NCBI GenBank assembly: GCA_964545875.1
Contig: CAZJHH010000001.1
Location: forward strand, 310,001 to 374,000
DNA from: DAIPKP01 sp964545875
Lineage (GTDB): Bacteria; Synergistota; Synergistia; Synergistales; Aminiphilaceae
Direction of reading: 5' to 3'
DNA length: 64,000 nucleotides
Shown here: positions 43,690 to 52,566 of the stretch, in pieces
How positions within the stretch are numbered: the stretch's first letter is position 1
Layout of the letters: each line of letters begins with the position of its first letter
The notes under the pieces: generated by a model
What the model saw: the letters and a program-made list of their open reading frames with translations, nothing else
What the model was told of the DNA's origin: nothing
The model's database searches: none
Made by a program: the position numbers and the translations under genes

Positions 43690-44595
43690 ATGAATCTGTT
43701 CGGGAAAATTTTCATGGCCTGTCTTGCGGCGGCCATATGGGTGTCGCCGGGCATGTCTGAAGTGATGGAACCCGTAACGTTCAAGGTGGCTGAAGGATTT
43801 CCTTCCCTGACGCTGACCTTTGCGGAGGGAGAGGTGCGGGTTGCGGAAGGTGCAAAGATGGTACAGCGCATTCCCTGCGATGAAGATGCTGTAAGGATGG
43901 CGGAGGAAATGTCCATGGAACTCGTATCCCTTGTGGATATGAACTTCGACGGATTTCTGGATCTTCAAATCCCTGAAAGTTTGGGTTCTATAAACACGTA
44001 CTATGCATGCTATCTCTGGAATCCGGAAAAGAACCTCTTCGAAAAAAACGAAGCCCTGGAGGAGATTGCGAGCCCCCAATTCCACGAGGATGCGAAAGAA
44101 ATTTTCAGCTTCTGCCACGGCAGCGCCACGGACAACGTGGAAACCCTTTACGCCTGGCGGGAGGAAAGGCTTACTTTGCTGTGGCGAAAAACCCAAACCT
44201 ATGAGGAGGATCTGGGACGCTTCGTTATAACCGAGGAACGCCTCAAGGATGACGACACCCTGGAAACGGAGTTCGAACGCTCCTTCTCGGAAGAGGAACT
44301 GGAACTATATCTTCGGGGAGAATCAGGGCTCCGCGAAGAAGATCGGCGTCGCATGGAAGCTGCCTCGGAGCAGATCCTCGGTACGAAAATCTCCGGAAAT
44401 CCGGTATACCACGGAGAATCTCTTACGGAGAACAAGGGAGTGACCGCATGGCTCGCGGAGCTGAAAAACGGAGAGATGATCTGTTTTGAAGTCTCCTACG
44501 ACGGTTCCATGCTCTATCTGAACAAGGGGGCGGACCAGGGAGTTTACCGAATCCACTTCGGAGATAGGATCTCCCTGGGGGAACGGGTCTTCTGA
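43690..44595 (+). CDS. Exported protein with XAC2610-like region
   Basis: 301 residues. Signal peptide MNLFGKIFMACLAAAIWVSP, cleavage near GMSEV. The segment VDMNFDGFLDLQIPESLGSINTYYACYLWNPEKNLFEKNEALEEI (about 78-123) has the D-x-N-x-D-G-x-x-D calcium-like loop and YYxxYLWN pattern I associate with XAC2610-type periplasmic proteins. The second half is acidic and unrecognised. ATG 43690 is chosen for the signal peptide; AAAGGAC precedes it. First gene of a run of eight on the same strand, separated from the LuxR gene by a terminator. Confidence 0.6.
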   Translation: MNLFGKIFMACLAAAIWVSPGMSEVMEPVTFKVAEGFPSLTLTFAEGEVRVAEGAKMVQRIPCDEDAVRMAEEMSMELVSLVDMNFDGFLDLQIPESLGSINTYYACYLWNPEKNLFEKNEALEEIASPQFHEDAKEIFSFCHGSATDNVETLYAWREERLTLLWRKTQTYEEDLGRFVITEERLKDDDTLETEFERSFSEEELELYLRGESGLREEDRRRMEAASEQILGTKISGNPVYHGESLTENKGVTAWLAELKNGEMICFEVSYDGSMLYLNKGADQGVYRIHFGDRISLGERVF

Positions 44596-44643
44596 TCCGG
44601 GAGAAAGGCGAAGTGCTTTTACAAGAGGAGGGAGTGGCGAAAG

Positions 44644-44892
44644 ATGTCTTTCATCAGAACGATCATGCCACTGAAGGGTTGGCGCCTCTTCGTGGAAATG
44701 GGAACGGGAAGCGTTATGGTGGTGGACATGAGCCGGAAATTGGAGACCGCCCGATATGCGGATCTGCGGGATTCGGCGCTCTTCAACTCGGTGAGCACCG
44801 ACGGGAACGTAATCTCCTGGGGAAACGGCAGAGTGACCATTACCGTACGTGAGCTCATGGATGCGGTTTTTGTGGATTTCGACGGCGAATAA
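44644..44892 (+). CDS. DUF2442-type small protein
   Basis: 82 residues, no signal peptide. Layout fits DUF2442: basic strand, GWRLFVEMGTGSVMVVDMSR, then YADLRDSALFNSVSTDGNVISWGNG. The family is small, cytoplasmic, of unknown function and often found near toxin-antitoxin-like genes. It is the only non-exported product in this cluster. GGAGGGAG lies upstream of ATG 44644. Confidence 0.65.
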   Translation: MSFIRTIMPLKGWRLFVEMGTGSVMVVDMSRKLETARYADLRDSALFNSVSTDGNVISWGNGRVTITVRELMDAVFVDFDGE

Positions 44893-44943
44893 GCGGATGA
44901 AGAAAGGGTCTTGGAGGATTTTTACATGATAAGGAGGATAAAA

Positions 44944-45390
44944 ATGGTAGAAAGGAACATGAAAAAAGTATCGACTTTGTGGCTGGCGCTTCTGATTCTG
45001 GGGTTGAGCCTCTTTACGCGGCTTCCCCAGGCGGAAGCCGTCAAGGTTATCCTGGATAACCACAGAAACCAGAAGATCGCCGCCTCCCTGATTTATTACG
45101 ACCTCAACCAAAGTTCCTGGTGCTGCCGGGGGTGGTGGGGGGTGGACCCCCTGGACAGACGCACCATCCAGGTGCCCCACGATCCCAACAAAAGGATTTA
45201 CTACTACATCGAATCCGGCGGCAAGGTGGTACACGGGCGCAGCGAGGGTTGGGCGCGATGGGACGTAATCAACAATGCCTTCAAATACTACGAACATGAC
45301 GGATGTCCCAACGGAAAGAACTACCGCTCCGTATACTTCAATTGCAGCCAGAACGTAACCGGGGGCTCCTGGGAACTTAACGTAAAGTAA
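44944..45390 (+). CDS. Exported DUF1036-like protein
   Basis: 148 residues. Signal peptide KKVSTLWLALLILGLSLF, cleavage near PQAEA. The mature part resembles DUF1036: KVILDNHRNQKIAASLIYYD, CCRGWWGVDPLDRRTIQVP, and IYYYIESGGKVVHGRSEGW with paired cysteines (CC, C, C) that may form disulfides outside the cytoplasm. ATG 44944 has AAGGAGG 7 nt upstream; in-frame ATGs at 44926 and 44959 are alternatives. The family's role is unknown. Confidence 0.65.
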   Translation: MVERNMKKVSTLWLALLILGLSLFTRLPQAEAVKVILDNHRNQKIAASLIYYDLNQSSWCCRGWWGVDPLDRRTIQVPHDPNKRIYYYIESGGKVVHGRSEGWARWDVINNAFKYYEHDGCPNGKNYRSVYFNCSQNVTGGSWELNVK

Positions 45391-45399
45391 GGAGAAGGA

Positions 45400-45888
45400 A
45401 TGAGAAAAAAGAAACCGGAAGGGAGGCGCCGCATGAGAGTAGCCGGGGGAGGCGCTGTTCTCTTGATATGGGCCTGTTTATGGTGGTTCTGGCAGCCTCG
45501 GATTCCCGAATCGGGTTTCTTCTACACCCTTCGCGAGGGAAGCCATGTGTGGCGCATTCAGGGAATCTTGCAACGTTCCCCCGTAAAGAATGCAATTCTC
45601 CAGGGGTTGGAGGAGGCCTCTCCAAAGTTTTACTCCTGGGCTGCCATCACTTCCGGCGATGCGGTGGAAGGGGAGCTTCCGGGAATTTGTTTTTTCGATG
45701 ATGACGGGAATTTCTCGGGTTTTCTCGCGCTCTCTCCGGATCTTCCCGAGCGGATAGAGGAAATTCGATTTTCTGCGGGAGAGACTCTTGTTCTCACGAC
45801 TTTGCCCCCCCGGAAAGAGCTTCGTTTTTCTGCGGAGGATGCGGATATTTTCTGGCCCTCCGGAGGGGATGAGGCGGAGAAGCAGTAA
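45400..45888 (+). CDS. Membrane-anchored protein of unknown function
   Basis: 162 residues. The N-terminus is a basic stretch followed by one helix (GGGAVLLIWACLWWFW), probably an uncleaved anchor with the rest outside. The extracytoplasmic part includes ELPGICFFDDDGNFSGFLAL, which resembles GIYFFDEQENPRGFLPF in the next gene's product, so the two look distantly paralogous. It lies 9 bp after the DUF1036-like gene. Confidence 0.6.
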   Translation: MRKKKPEGRRRMRVAGGGAVLLIWACLWWFWQPRIPESGFFYTLREGSHVWRIQGILQRSPVKNAILQGLEEASPKFYSWAAITSGDAVEGELPGICFFDDDGNFSGFLALSPDLPERIEEIRFSAGETLVLTTLPPRKELRFSAEDADIFWPSGGDEAEKQ

Positions 45889-45924
45889 AAAATATTCCCA
45901 TATTGGAGACAGGAGTGATCAATA

Positions 45925-46674
45925 GTGGCAAGGAAAAGAATAGGATTGGCTTTGGGATTGTGTCTTTTCGGCATGCTTGTTTTGACAAGGGCTGGAGCCT
46001 TTGCGGATCAGGAAACGTATGTTCTCGAGGACGAAAAAATTTACAGAGTGTATGCCGACGGAAACAGAGAACTTCTGGAAGAGGAGTTTCCGGGGCAGTG
46101 CGGCACGGAGCAGGGCCTTTTTTTCTGGGTGGTGGTGGATCCCGAGTTATCCGAAGCCATGGAAGGATCGGAAAGAGGTATCTATTTCTTCGACGAGCAG
46201 GAGAATCCCCGAGGCTTTCTTCCTTTTGAGGGAGCCTCCTACTGCAGTGTTCTCTTCAGCCCCGACGGAGAGCGGTTTCTCCTGAGCTGCGGTACGAGTG
46301 TTTCTCAGGAAATATCTCTCTATACCTTCGAAGATCTGCAGAAAAAAAATTCCTTCCAGGCCGTAGGGTTTGTGGAGTGGATCGACTTTGCCCGGTTTGT
46401 CTTTTCGCTGGACGACATCGCGAAGGGACGGCGGGGGGATGCCATGGATCAGCAGGAAGGCTGGCTTTCCGTGGTGGTTTACGACACGCTCATGGAAGAG
46501 CTCTTTCCTGTGGCAGAAGCCACGAAAACCAAGGATTATATGTATATTACCATGGATGTCGAGGAGGATGAAATTCTAATTTTAGAACGCTCCGTGGAAC
46601 GCGTGGAAGACTGGGATGACGAAAACGCCATTGAGGACCGGGAGTTTTCCGTTCCCATTCCTGCAGCGGGCTAG
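45925..46674 (+). CDS. Exported protein of unknown function, paralogous region with upstream neighbour
   Basis: 249 residues from GTG 45925 (AGGAG upstream). Signal peptide GLALGLCLFGMLVLTRAGAF, cleavage near AFADQE. The body is beta-rich and acidic, with GIYFFDEQENPRGFLPFEGA and SVLFSPDGERFLLSCG, the latter like a propeller blade. No catalytic motif seen. Cotranscribed with its neighbours by spacing (36 and 50 bp). Confidence 0.6.
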   Translation: MARKRIGLALGLCLFGMLVLTRAGAFADQETYVLEDEKIYRVYADGNRELLEEEFPGQCGTEQGLFFWVVVDPELSEAMEGSERGIYFFDEQENPRGFLPFEGASYCSVLFSPDGERFLLSCGTSVSQEISLYTFEDLQKKNSFQAVGFVEWIDFARFVFSLDDIAKGRRGDAMDQQEGWLSVVVYDTLMEELFPVAEATKTKDYMYITMDVEEDEILILERSVERVEDWDDENAIEDREFSVPIPAAG

Positions 46675-46724
46675 AAAAACATTTGGCCTTCACAATACCT
46701 TCGAGATAAAAAGAGGCGAACAGC

Positions 46725-47342
46725 ATGAAAAATACAAGAAAAACGAAATGCCTGGTATCCGCATTCTGTGTCATGGCGTTGCTTTGGGGAGGAATTGCCT
46801 GGGGAGCTCCGAGCGAAAAACAGCTCAAGGCCATGGGGATCTTTCTGAGCAACTTCTCCGAGCTGGGTTTTCTGGATCTGAGCACCGAGGAGATGACACG
46901 GCCCGAAAGTTATCCGGATCTCGTGCGGTTCGGAGTCTGGCACAACTATATCAACAACTTCAAAAGCCGCATCGAAAATGTTCCGGAAAAGGCCCGGGAA
47001 AAGGGAGATCTTCGCATCAAGGCGAAATGGGTGGAGGAGTCGGTGCTCAAATACTTCGGCCTCAAGATCGAGGCGAACAAATCCGTGGATCAGTCGGACC
47101 CTCCCTATCTCTATGAAGAGGAATACTTCTATTTTTGGGGTGCCGATGGAGAAGCGGCCTGGTACGCTCGGATCGAAGAGGCCTCGAATCCCGAAAAGGG
47201 CCTTTGGGAGCTTTCGGGAGAAATTTACAACGCCGACGATCCCCAAGAGATTCTCGGGGATTTCCGGGCCACCGTCAAGGAAGCCCAGTGGAACGCCAAG
47301 CAGACCTACGTTCTGGTGCGTATGAGCACCGAATTCCGGTAG
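46725..47342 (+). CDS. Exported protein of unknown function
   Basis: 205 residues. Signal peptide (CLVSAFCVMALLWGGIAWG, cleavage before APSEK). The mature protein begins KQLKAMGIFLSNFSELGFLD, an amphipathic start, and ends with a strand-rich region (YLYEEEYFYFWGADGEAAWYA; GEIYNADDPQEILGDFRATV). No named family recognised. Ribosome site AGAGGCG precedes ATG 46725. Confidence 0.6.
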   Translation: MKNTRKTKCLVSAFCVMALLWGGIAWGAPSEKQLKAMGIFLSNFSELGFLDLSTEEMTRPESYPDLVRFGVWHNYINNFKSRIENVPEKAREKGDLRIKAKWVEESVLKYFGLKIEANKSVDQSDPPYLYEEEYFYFWGADGEAAWYARIEEASNPEKGLWELSGEIYNADDPQEILGDFRATVKEAQWNAKQTYVLVRMSTEFR

Positions 47343-47367
47343 CTTTACGAGGAGGACGAGAAAAAAC

Positions 47368-48144
47368 ATGTATTACATAAAAAAACGTATTCTCATGGCA
47401 CTCTTCATCTGCCTGGTTCTTGGGGGGCTTTCTCCGGCGGCCTCGGTGGCTTTCGAAAACGACGGCGGGGCATGCATCGCCATAGCCTACGCTCAGGAAA
47501 ACTACCAGGGCATTTCCTGGGAAATCTACGAAATGGGAGAATACGATCTCTGGTGGAAAATCGACCGGGAAAGCTCCAATCCTCGGAAAATCTTCGATTT
47601 TCCCAATGACAGCGTGGCTTCTCTTCGAGTGTGTCCGGGCTACAGAGTAACGCTCTACGAACATGCGGAACTTCTCGGAAAAAGCCTGATTGTGGAAGCC
47701 GATATCCCCTCGCTGGAAGAGGGATGGAGCCGTCAGGCCTCGTCTCTCACCGTCTTTACCCGGGAGATCGAGCAGGCTCGAGAGTGGCGGGAGACGGTTC
47801 GCTCCACCCCGAAAGACTTTACCGCTCCCCGGAGGGATGGGGTGAAGATCGTGGAACTTCTCGAAGAGTATCCGGAGCAGTTCGCCTGGTTGATACATTC
47901 CGGAGAGCCCGAATGGTACGGGGATACCACCGACGAAGAGCGGATCGAGATGGGGGGATTTCTTTTGGATTTTCTCCAGGCCCTGGGATACGACCTTTCC
48001 TCCTGGACTCCGGAAAGTTTCGCCCAGCAGATGAACAACTTCTACGACTGGCGGAAGGATCGCAGCATCTGGTGCACCGCATGTCTGGTCTTGAACGTGA
48101 ATCCCCTTCCGTACGAGGAAATTTTCGCTCAAATTCAGGAATAG
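47368..48144 (+). CDS. Exported beta/gamma-crystallin-like protein
   Basis: 258 residues. Signal peptide LMALFICLVLGGLSPAASVA. Residues about 32-130 resemble a beta/gamma-crystallin fold: IAIAYAQENYQGISWEIYEM, then FPNDSVASLRVCPGYRVTLYE, then GKSLIVEADIP and ASSLTVF, i.e. strand, N-Y-x-G, S-x-x-V-x-x-G-xx-V-xx-Y-E. Bacterial proteins of this type bind calcium or act as extracytoplasmic inhibitors. The C-terminal half is helical and unrecognised. AGGAGG lies upstream. Confidence 0.6.
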   Translation: MYYIKKRILMALFICLVLGGLSPAASVAFENDGGACIAIAYAQENYQGISWEIYEMGEYDLWWKIDRESSNPRKIFDFPNDSVASLRVCPGYRVTLYEHAELLGKSLIVEADIPSLEEGWSRQASSLTVFTREIEQAREWRETVRSTPKDFTAPRRDGVKIVELLEEYPEQFAWLIHSGEPEWYGDTTDEERIEMGGFLLDFLQALGYDLSSWTPESFAQQMNNFYDWRKDRSIWCTACLVLNVNPLPYEEIFAQIQE

Positions 48145-48195
48145 CGAAATCTTGCAGAGTTGGATAAGAATACAGAAACCGGAGGAGAAACGGTG

Positions 48196-48654
48196 ATGTG
48201 CGAAAAAGCATGGAGTCTGTGGAGAAGGTTGGGAATCGCACTATTCCTGATGGCACTGCCCATATTATTATCGGGAACGGCCCATGCGGCAGAAAGGGCG
48301 TTTACCCGGTTTTGTATCGATGTTCCCGAGACGTGGTTGGCCTCCGAGGAGGAGGGGATTATCACTCTTACGGATAATAACCGTACCGCCAGGATTACCG
48401 TGAGGGTTCTTTCGCCCAGAGATACCCTGGAGAATACCGCGGCGTTTTTCGCCGAAAAAACCGGCGGAACCTCTCCCGTGGAGGAGGATGGACTCTACAG
48501 CTTCACCTACCGTACCACAGAGGGGAATCAGACCGTATCTACCCGGGTAATGCTCGGGAAGAGTGACGACGGTTCGGAGTTCTGCATGGTCTCCGTTTCG
48601 GGAGAGCATCCCGAAATCAACGCCATTCTGAGATCCCTCCGAAGCAAAGACTGA
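48196..48654 (+). CDS. Small exported protein of unknown function
   Basis: 152 residues. Signal peptide LWRRLGIALFLMALPILLSG, cleavage near AHAAE. The mature part FTRFCIDVPETWLASEEEGI, ITVRVLSPRDTLENTAAFFA and TRVMLGKSDDGSEFCMVSVSG resembles small PsbP/DUF1795-like beta-sandwich lipid or stress proteins, only loosely. ATG 48196 (or GTG 48193) has GGAGGAG upstream. It is the last gene of the exported-protein run; a terminator follows. Confidence 0.6.
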   Translation: MCEKAWSLWRRLGIALFLMALPILLSGTAHAAERAFTRFCIDVPETWLASEEEGIITLTDNNRTARITVRVLSPRDTLENTAAFFAEKTGGTSPVEEDGLYSFTYRTTEGNQTVSTRVMLGKSDDGSEFCMVSVSGEHPEINAILRSLRSKD

Positions 48655-48690
48655 TTTTTCCGTCCCCGAGCTTTGTCGCAAAGGGCGAAA

Positions 48691-48733
48691 GGAAACGGGG
48701 TATCCGGGAGAAATGCCCGGATACCCCGTTTCC
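48691..48733. terminator. Bidirectional terminator between the exported-protein run and the nucleoside ABC operon
   Basis: Perfect 18-bp stem (48691-48708 with 48716-48733), 7-nt loop, TCTTGTTTTAT on the plus strand. Both converging transcripts end here. Confidence 0.88.
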
Positions 48734-48757
48734 TCTTGTTTTATCTCTCCGCCGTTT

Positions 48758-49711
48758 CTATCCCTGCCCGGGATAGTAGGGCTGTCCCGCCGCCTTGGGG
48801 GCCTGGGAGGTTTTGGAGAAGAGCACCAGGGCTATCAGGGTGACCACGTAGGGAAAGCTCTTGAGCAGCAGGGGAGGGATCACCGCGAGCTGGGGAATTA
48901 CCTGGGAGACGTTGGCCACGGTGGTGGCGAAGCCGAAGAAGAGGGTCGCTCCCAGCACCCCCAGGGGTTTCCACTGGCCGAAGATGAGCGCCGCCAGGGC
49001 GAGAAAGCCAAGCCCCGCCACGGTGCCGTTGAATTCTCCCGAGTAGGTCACCAGAATGATGCCTCCTCCCAGCCCCGCGAAGGCCCCGGAGATCATCACT
49101 CCCAGATAGCGCATGCGGTAGACGTTGATTCCCGCGGAGGCCGCCGAGGAGGGATGCTCTCCGCAGGCCCGGAGGCGCAGGCCGAAGGAGGTCTTGTAGA
49201 GCAGAAACCAGGAAATCGCCAGAAGAGCCAGCACCACCCAGGTGGTCCAGTAGGTCTGGGTAAAGAGCAGGGGGCCGATGCCGGGAAGGTCCGTCAGTCC
49301 CGGTACGTTCTGGCGCAGAATGCCGTTGCGGATGCGGATGTTGCCGCTTCCGGTGAGAGTGCGGGCGAGATAGACTGTAAGGGCGGTGGCCATCATGTTG
49401 ATGGCGGTACCGCTGATAATCTGGTCCGCATTCAGGTTGATGGAGGCGAAGGCGTGGAGCAGGGAGAAAAGCATTCCTGCTGTGGCGGCGGCAAGAAGCC
49501 CCAGGGGAATGGCCCCGGCGGGAAGAAGATTTTCCAGGCTCTGCACGGTAATGGCGGCGGCGAAGAAGCCCATCACCATGAGCCCCTCCAGGCCGATATT
49601 CACCACCCCGCTCCGCTCGCTGAAAAGCCCTCCCAGGGAAGTGATGAGAAGGGGGATGGTCAGGGCCACGGCGTAGGGAAAAATCTGTACGAGAATGCTC
49701 CAGATTTCCAT
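48758..49711 (-). CDS. Nucleoside-type ABC transporter permease (YufQ/BmpC-like)
   Basis: 317-residue membrane protein of the BPD_transp_2 family. Motifs: GGLFSERSGVVNIGLEGLMVMGFF (about 27-50), ALHAFASINLNADQIISGTA region near 90, LRACGEHPSSAASAGINVYRMRY (coupling region near 185) and GLGFLALAALIFGQWKP. It is the distal gene of the ATPase-permease-permease operon, 1 bp after the other permease. With the BMP-family binding protein encoded across the divergent promoter region it forms a nucleoside importer. Confidence 0.88.
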   Translation of the reverse strand: MEIWSILVQIFPYAVALTIPLLITSLGGLFSERSGVVNIGLEGLMVMGFFAAAITVQSLENLLPAGAIPLGLLAAATAGMLFSLLHAFASINLNADQIISGTAINMMATALTVYLARTLTGSGNIRIRNGILRQNVPGLTDLPGIGPLLFTQTYWTTWVVLALLAISWFLLYKTSFGLRLRACGEHPSSAASAGINVYRMRYLGVMISGAFAGLGGGIILVTYSGEFNGTVAGLGFLALAALIFGQWKPLGVLGATLFFGFATTVANVSQVIPQLAVIPPLLLKSFPYVVTLIALVLFSKTSQAPKAAGQPYYPGQG

Positions 49712-49712
49712 G

Positions 49713-50807
49713 TCAGGCTCCCTCCTTTTCGGGGGTATCGTCCCGTTGCGGGGTCTGTCGGTTTTTTCTGCGGCGTTTCCAGCCGCCCCACACCCGTCCG
49801 AGAAGGACGCTGGTGGCGGTGAAGTAGATGATGGTGGCGATGATGGTGTCCGAAATCTCCGGAGGAATGTTCGTCATGGCGTTCATGAATCCCTTTCCCG
49901 AGTGAAGCATGCCGAAAAAGAGAGCCGAGGCGAAAACTCCCCAGGGTTCCGTGGCTCCCAGCAGGGCCACGGCGATGCCGTCGAATCCCTGGTTGGGAAG
50001 AATACCGATCTGCATGTTCGAGGCGTATCCCGTATAGAAGGTGGTGCCTGCAAGCCCCGCCAGACCTCCCGCGATCATCATGGAAAGGATCACGTTCCGC
50101 TCCACCCGGATTCCCGCGTATTCCGCGGCATTTCGGTTGAATCCTACCGCCTGAAGCTCGTATCCCAGGGTTGATTTTTTGAGAATTACCGAGATGACGA
50201 TTACCGCGAAGAGAGCGACAAAGATGCCGAGGTTGAGATAGGATCCGTCGAAGAGAGCGTCCAGCCAGGGCGTTTTGAGGGAGGCCGCCTCGGGAATGAG
50301 CCGGGATTCCGTCTCCAGATAGGCCCCCTTGAGCCAGGCGGGAACGGTGTAGTACACGGTCCAGTAGGCGATCCAGTTCGTCATGATGGTGGCCACCACC
50401 TCGTGGACGTTGAACCGGGCCTTGAGATATCCCGGTAGAAAGCCCCAGAGGGCGCCTCCGAAAAAGCCCGCCAGAATGGTCAGGGAAAGGAGAAGAGGCC
50501 GGGGAGCGGGAACCAGGAGGGCCACCGCGGTGGAACAAAGTCCTCCCATGAGCATCTGCCCCGCCGCGCCGATATTGAAAAGCCCGGTCTTGAAGGCGAA
50601 GGCCACGGAAAGTCCCGTGAGAGTGAGAGTAGTGGCGGTGGCCAGGGTATTGCCGATGCGCTCGATGTTCATGAGCCCTCCCTTGAAGAGATAGGTGTAT
50701 CCCTCCAGGGGATCGCTTCCTATGGCCAGCATAAGCAGGGCTCCCGCCAGAAGTCCCAGAAAGACCGCGGAAAGGGATAGAAAAAGGATGTTGTTTTTGC
50801 TTTTCAT
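49713..50807 (-). CDS. Nucleoside-type ABC transporter permease (YufP/BmpB-like)
   Basis: 364-residue membrane protein, BPD_transp_2 family. Seen: TGLSVAFAFKTGLFNIGAAGQMLMGGL (about 60-86), FNVHEVVATIMTNWIAYWTVYY, LQAVGFNRNAAEYAGIRVERN (coupling region near 225), and GFDGIAVALLGATEPWGVFASALFFG. The C-terminal tail is basic (WKRRRKNRQ). Its start overlaps the ATPase stop by 4 nt (ATGA). Confidence 0.88.
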   Translation of the reverse strand: MKSKNNILFLSLSAVFLGLLAGALLMLAIGSDPLEGYTYLFKGGLMNIERIGNTLATATTLTLTGLSVAFAFKTGLFNIGAAGQMLMGGLCSTAVALLVPAPRPLLLSLTILAGFFGGALWGFLPGYLKARFNVHEVVATIMTNWIAYWTVYYTVPAWLKGAYLETESRLIPEAASLKTPWLDALFDGSYLNLGIFVALFAVIVISVILKKSTLGYELQAVGFNRNAAEYAGIRVERNVILSMMIAGGLAGLAGTTFYTGYASNMQIGILPNQGFDGIAVALLGATEPWGVFASALFFGMLHSGKGFMNAMTNIPPEISDTIIATIIYFTATSVLLGRVWGGWKRRRKNRQTPQRDDTPEKEGA

Positions 50808-52321
50808 CGGGTTTCCCCCCTCCGGACTCCCGCCATGAGAAGTCCTACTTCCTGTTCGTTGGTATTCTCGGTTTTCACGATATCCACGATTTCCCCGCTG
50901 TTGATTACCGCGATGCGATCCGCCAGATTGAAAATCTCGTCCAGCTCCAGAGAGATCAGGAGCACCGCCTTGCCGGAATCCCGCTGTTCCACCAGGCGTT
51001 TATGAATGTACTCGATGGCTCCCACGTCGAGTCCCCGGGTGGGCTGCACCGCGAGAAGCAGATCCGGATCACTGTCGATCTCCCGCCCCACGATGGCCTT
51101 CTGCTGATTGCCTCCCGAGAGATCTCCCGCGGGGGAGTCGATGCCCTGGCCGGAGCGCACGTCGAAGAGTTCCGCGATACGCTCTGCCTGTTTCCGGATG
51201 ATGGGAAACTTGAGAAACCCTCTCTCCGAAAAGGGGGGGCGGTAGTAATTCTTGAGAATGAAGTTTTGCCCCAGGGTGAATTCCAGAACGAGGCCGTGTT
51301 TCTGGCGGTCTTCGGGGATATGGGCGATGCCGAGTTCGCTTCGTTCCCGTCTGGAGAGGGGATTTAGGGGTTTCCCCCGAAGGGCCATGGTCCCCGAAAG
51401 GGGGTTCCGGAGCCCCGTAATGGTCTCCACCAGCTCCGCCTGGCCGTTGCCGTCCACTCCCGCGAGGCCCAGAATCTCTCCGCTCCGCACGGAGAGAGAG
51501 AGGTTTTTCAGGGCTTTGTACTTTCGGGAATTGAGTACCGAAAGATCTTGTATCTCCAGCACCACCTCTCCGGGAACGGAGGGCTTCTTTTCCACCTGAA
51601 AGGAGACCTCCCGGCCCACCATCATGGAGGCCATTTTCTGCTGGCTGGTATCCTTTACGTCCACCGTGCCGATGTACTTGCCCCGGCGGATGACCGTACA
51701 TCGGTCCGCCACCGCCTTGATCTCCCGCAGTTTGTGGGTGATGAGGATGATGGATTTTCCCTCCCGCACGAGGTTGCGCATGATCTCCATGAGTTCCTCG
51801 ATCTCCTGGGGAGTGAGTACCGCCGTGGGTTCGTCGAAGATGAGCAGTTCCGCATTCCGGTAGAGCATCTTCAAAATCTCCACCCGCTGCTGCATTCCCA
51901 CGGAAATGTCCTCGATCTTGGCGTTTTCGTGGATGTTCAGACCGTAGCGCTCCGAGAGTTCCTTGATCTTCCGGGCTCCCCGAGAGCGATCCAGCAGAAA
52001 ACCCCCCTCCTGACCCAGAAGAATGTTTTCGGTTACCGTGAAGTTGTGCACCAGCTGAAAGTGCTGATGTACCATGCCGATGCCGAGATCGTTCGCCACG
52101 TTGGGATCCGTAATGCGAACCTCCTTTCCCCGAATGCGGATGGAACCTCCGTCGGGGTGGTAGAGTCCGAAGAGAATGCTCATGAGGGTGGATTTCCCCG
52201 CTCCGTTCTCTCCCAGCAGAGCGTGGATTTCCTGGGGTCGTACCTGAAGCGTGATGTCGTCGTTGGCCACCACTCCGGGAAATTCCTTGCGGATATGCAG
52301 CATCTCAACCACGTAGTCCAT
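50804..52321 (-). CDS. Nucleoside-type ABC transporter ATP-binding protein with two ABC domains (YufO-like)
   Basis: 505 residues, two nucleotide-binding domains as in sugar/nucleoside importers. Domain 1: Walker A GENGAGKSTL (about 37-46), QRVEILKMLYR after a degenerate signature, and Walker B LLIFDEPTAVLTPQE. Domain 2: degenerate Walker A GVDGNGQAELVE, intact signature DLSGGNQQKAIVGREI near 400. First gene of the minus operon; a TATATT -10-like box lies at 52359-52364. It powers the two permeases below. Confidence 0.92.
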   Translation of the reverse strand: MDYVVEMLHIRKEFPGVVANDDITLQVRPQEIHALLGENGAGKSTLMSILFGLYHPDGGSIRIRGKEVRITDPNVANDLGIGMVHQHFQLVHNFTVTENILLGQEGGFLLDRSRGARKIKELSERYGLNIHENAKIEDISVGMQQRVEILKMLYRNAELLIFDEPTAVLTPQEIEELMEIMRNLVREGKSIILITHKLREIKAVADRCTVIRRGKYIGTVDVKDTSQQKMASMMVGREVSFQVEKKPSVPGEVVLEIQDLSVLNSRKYKALKNLSLSVRSGEILGLAGVDGNGQAELVETITGLRNPLSGTMALRGKPLNPLSRRERSELGIAHIPEDRQKHGLVLEFTLGQNFILKNYYRPPFSERGFLKFPIIRKQAERIAELFDVRSGQGIDSPAGDLSGGNQQKAIVGREIDSDPDLLLAVQPTRGLDVGAIEYIHKRLVEQRDSGKAVLLISLELDEIFNLADRIAVINSGEIVDIVKTENTNEQEVGLLMAGVRRGETR

Positions 52322-52433
52322 GGGTTCGTACCCCCTTTACAGAATCTACCGCCTTCTAAATATACAGGTTTTTCCGAAAAAAGGGTAAGGAAAAGAAATG
52401 GAGAGGGTTTCTTTTGCACGTCGTTTTAGGGGT

Positions 52434-52462
52434 TTGAAGAGGCTTTCCGGGAGTGCTATGAT
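52434..52462 (+). promoter_or_regulatory. Sigma-70 promoter of the deoC-pdp-bmp genes
   Basis: TTGAAG (52434-52439), 17-bp spacer, TATGAT (52457-52462). A divergent, weaker -10-like TATATT on the minus strand (52359-52364) serves the ABC genes. Confidence 0.6.
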
Positions 52463-52566
52463 GGAGCGGCGGAAAGGTTTGTGTCCTCTCCGCAGGATTT
52501 TTTCCAAAGTTCTTTTTCCGGAAGGAATGTGCGGGAAAAGATTGTTTGAAAAGGGGGCGATACCCG

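Noticed and set aside
48713..49822. 369-codon plus-strand frame over the nucleoside permease genes
   Set aside because: Antisense shadow; the minus strand has full membrane-protein motifs and coupled starts.
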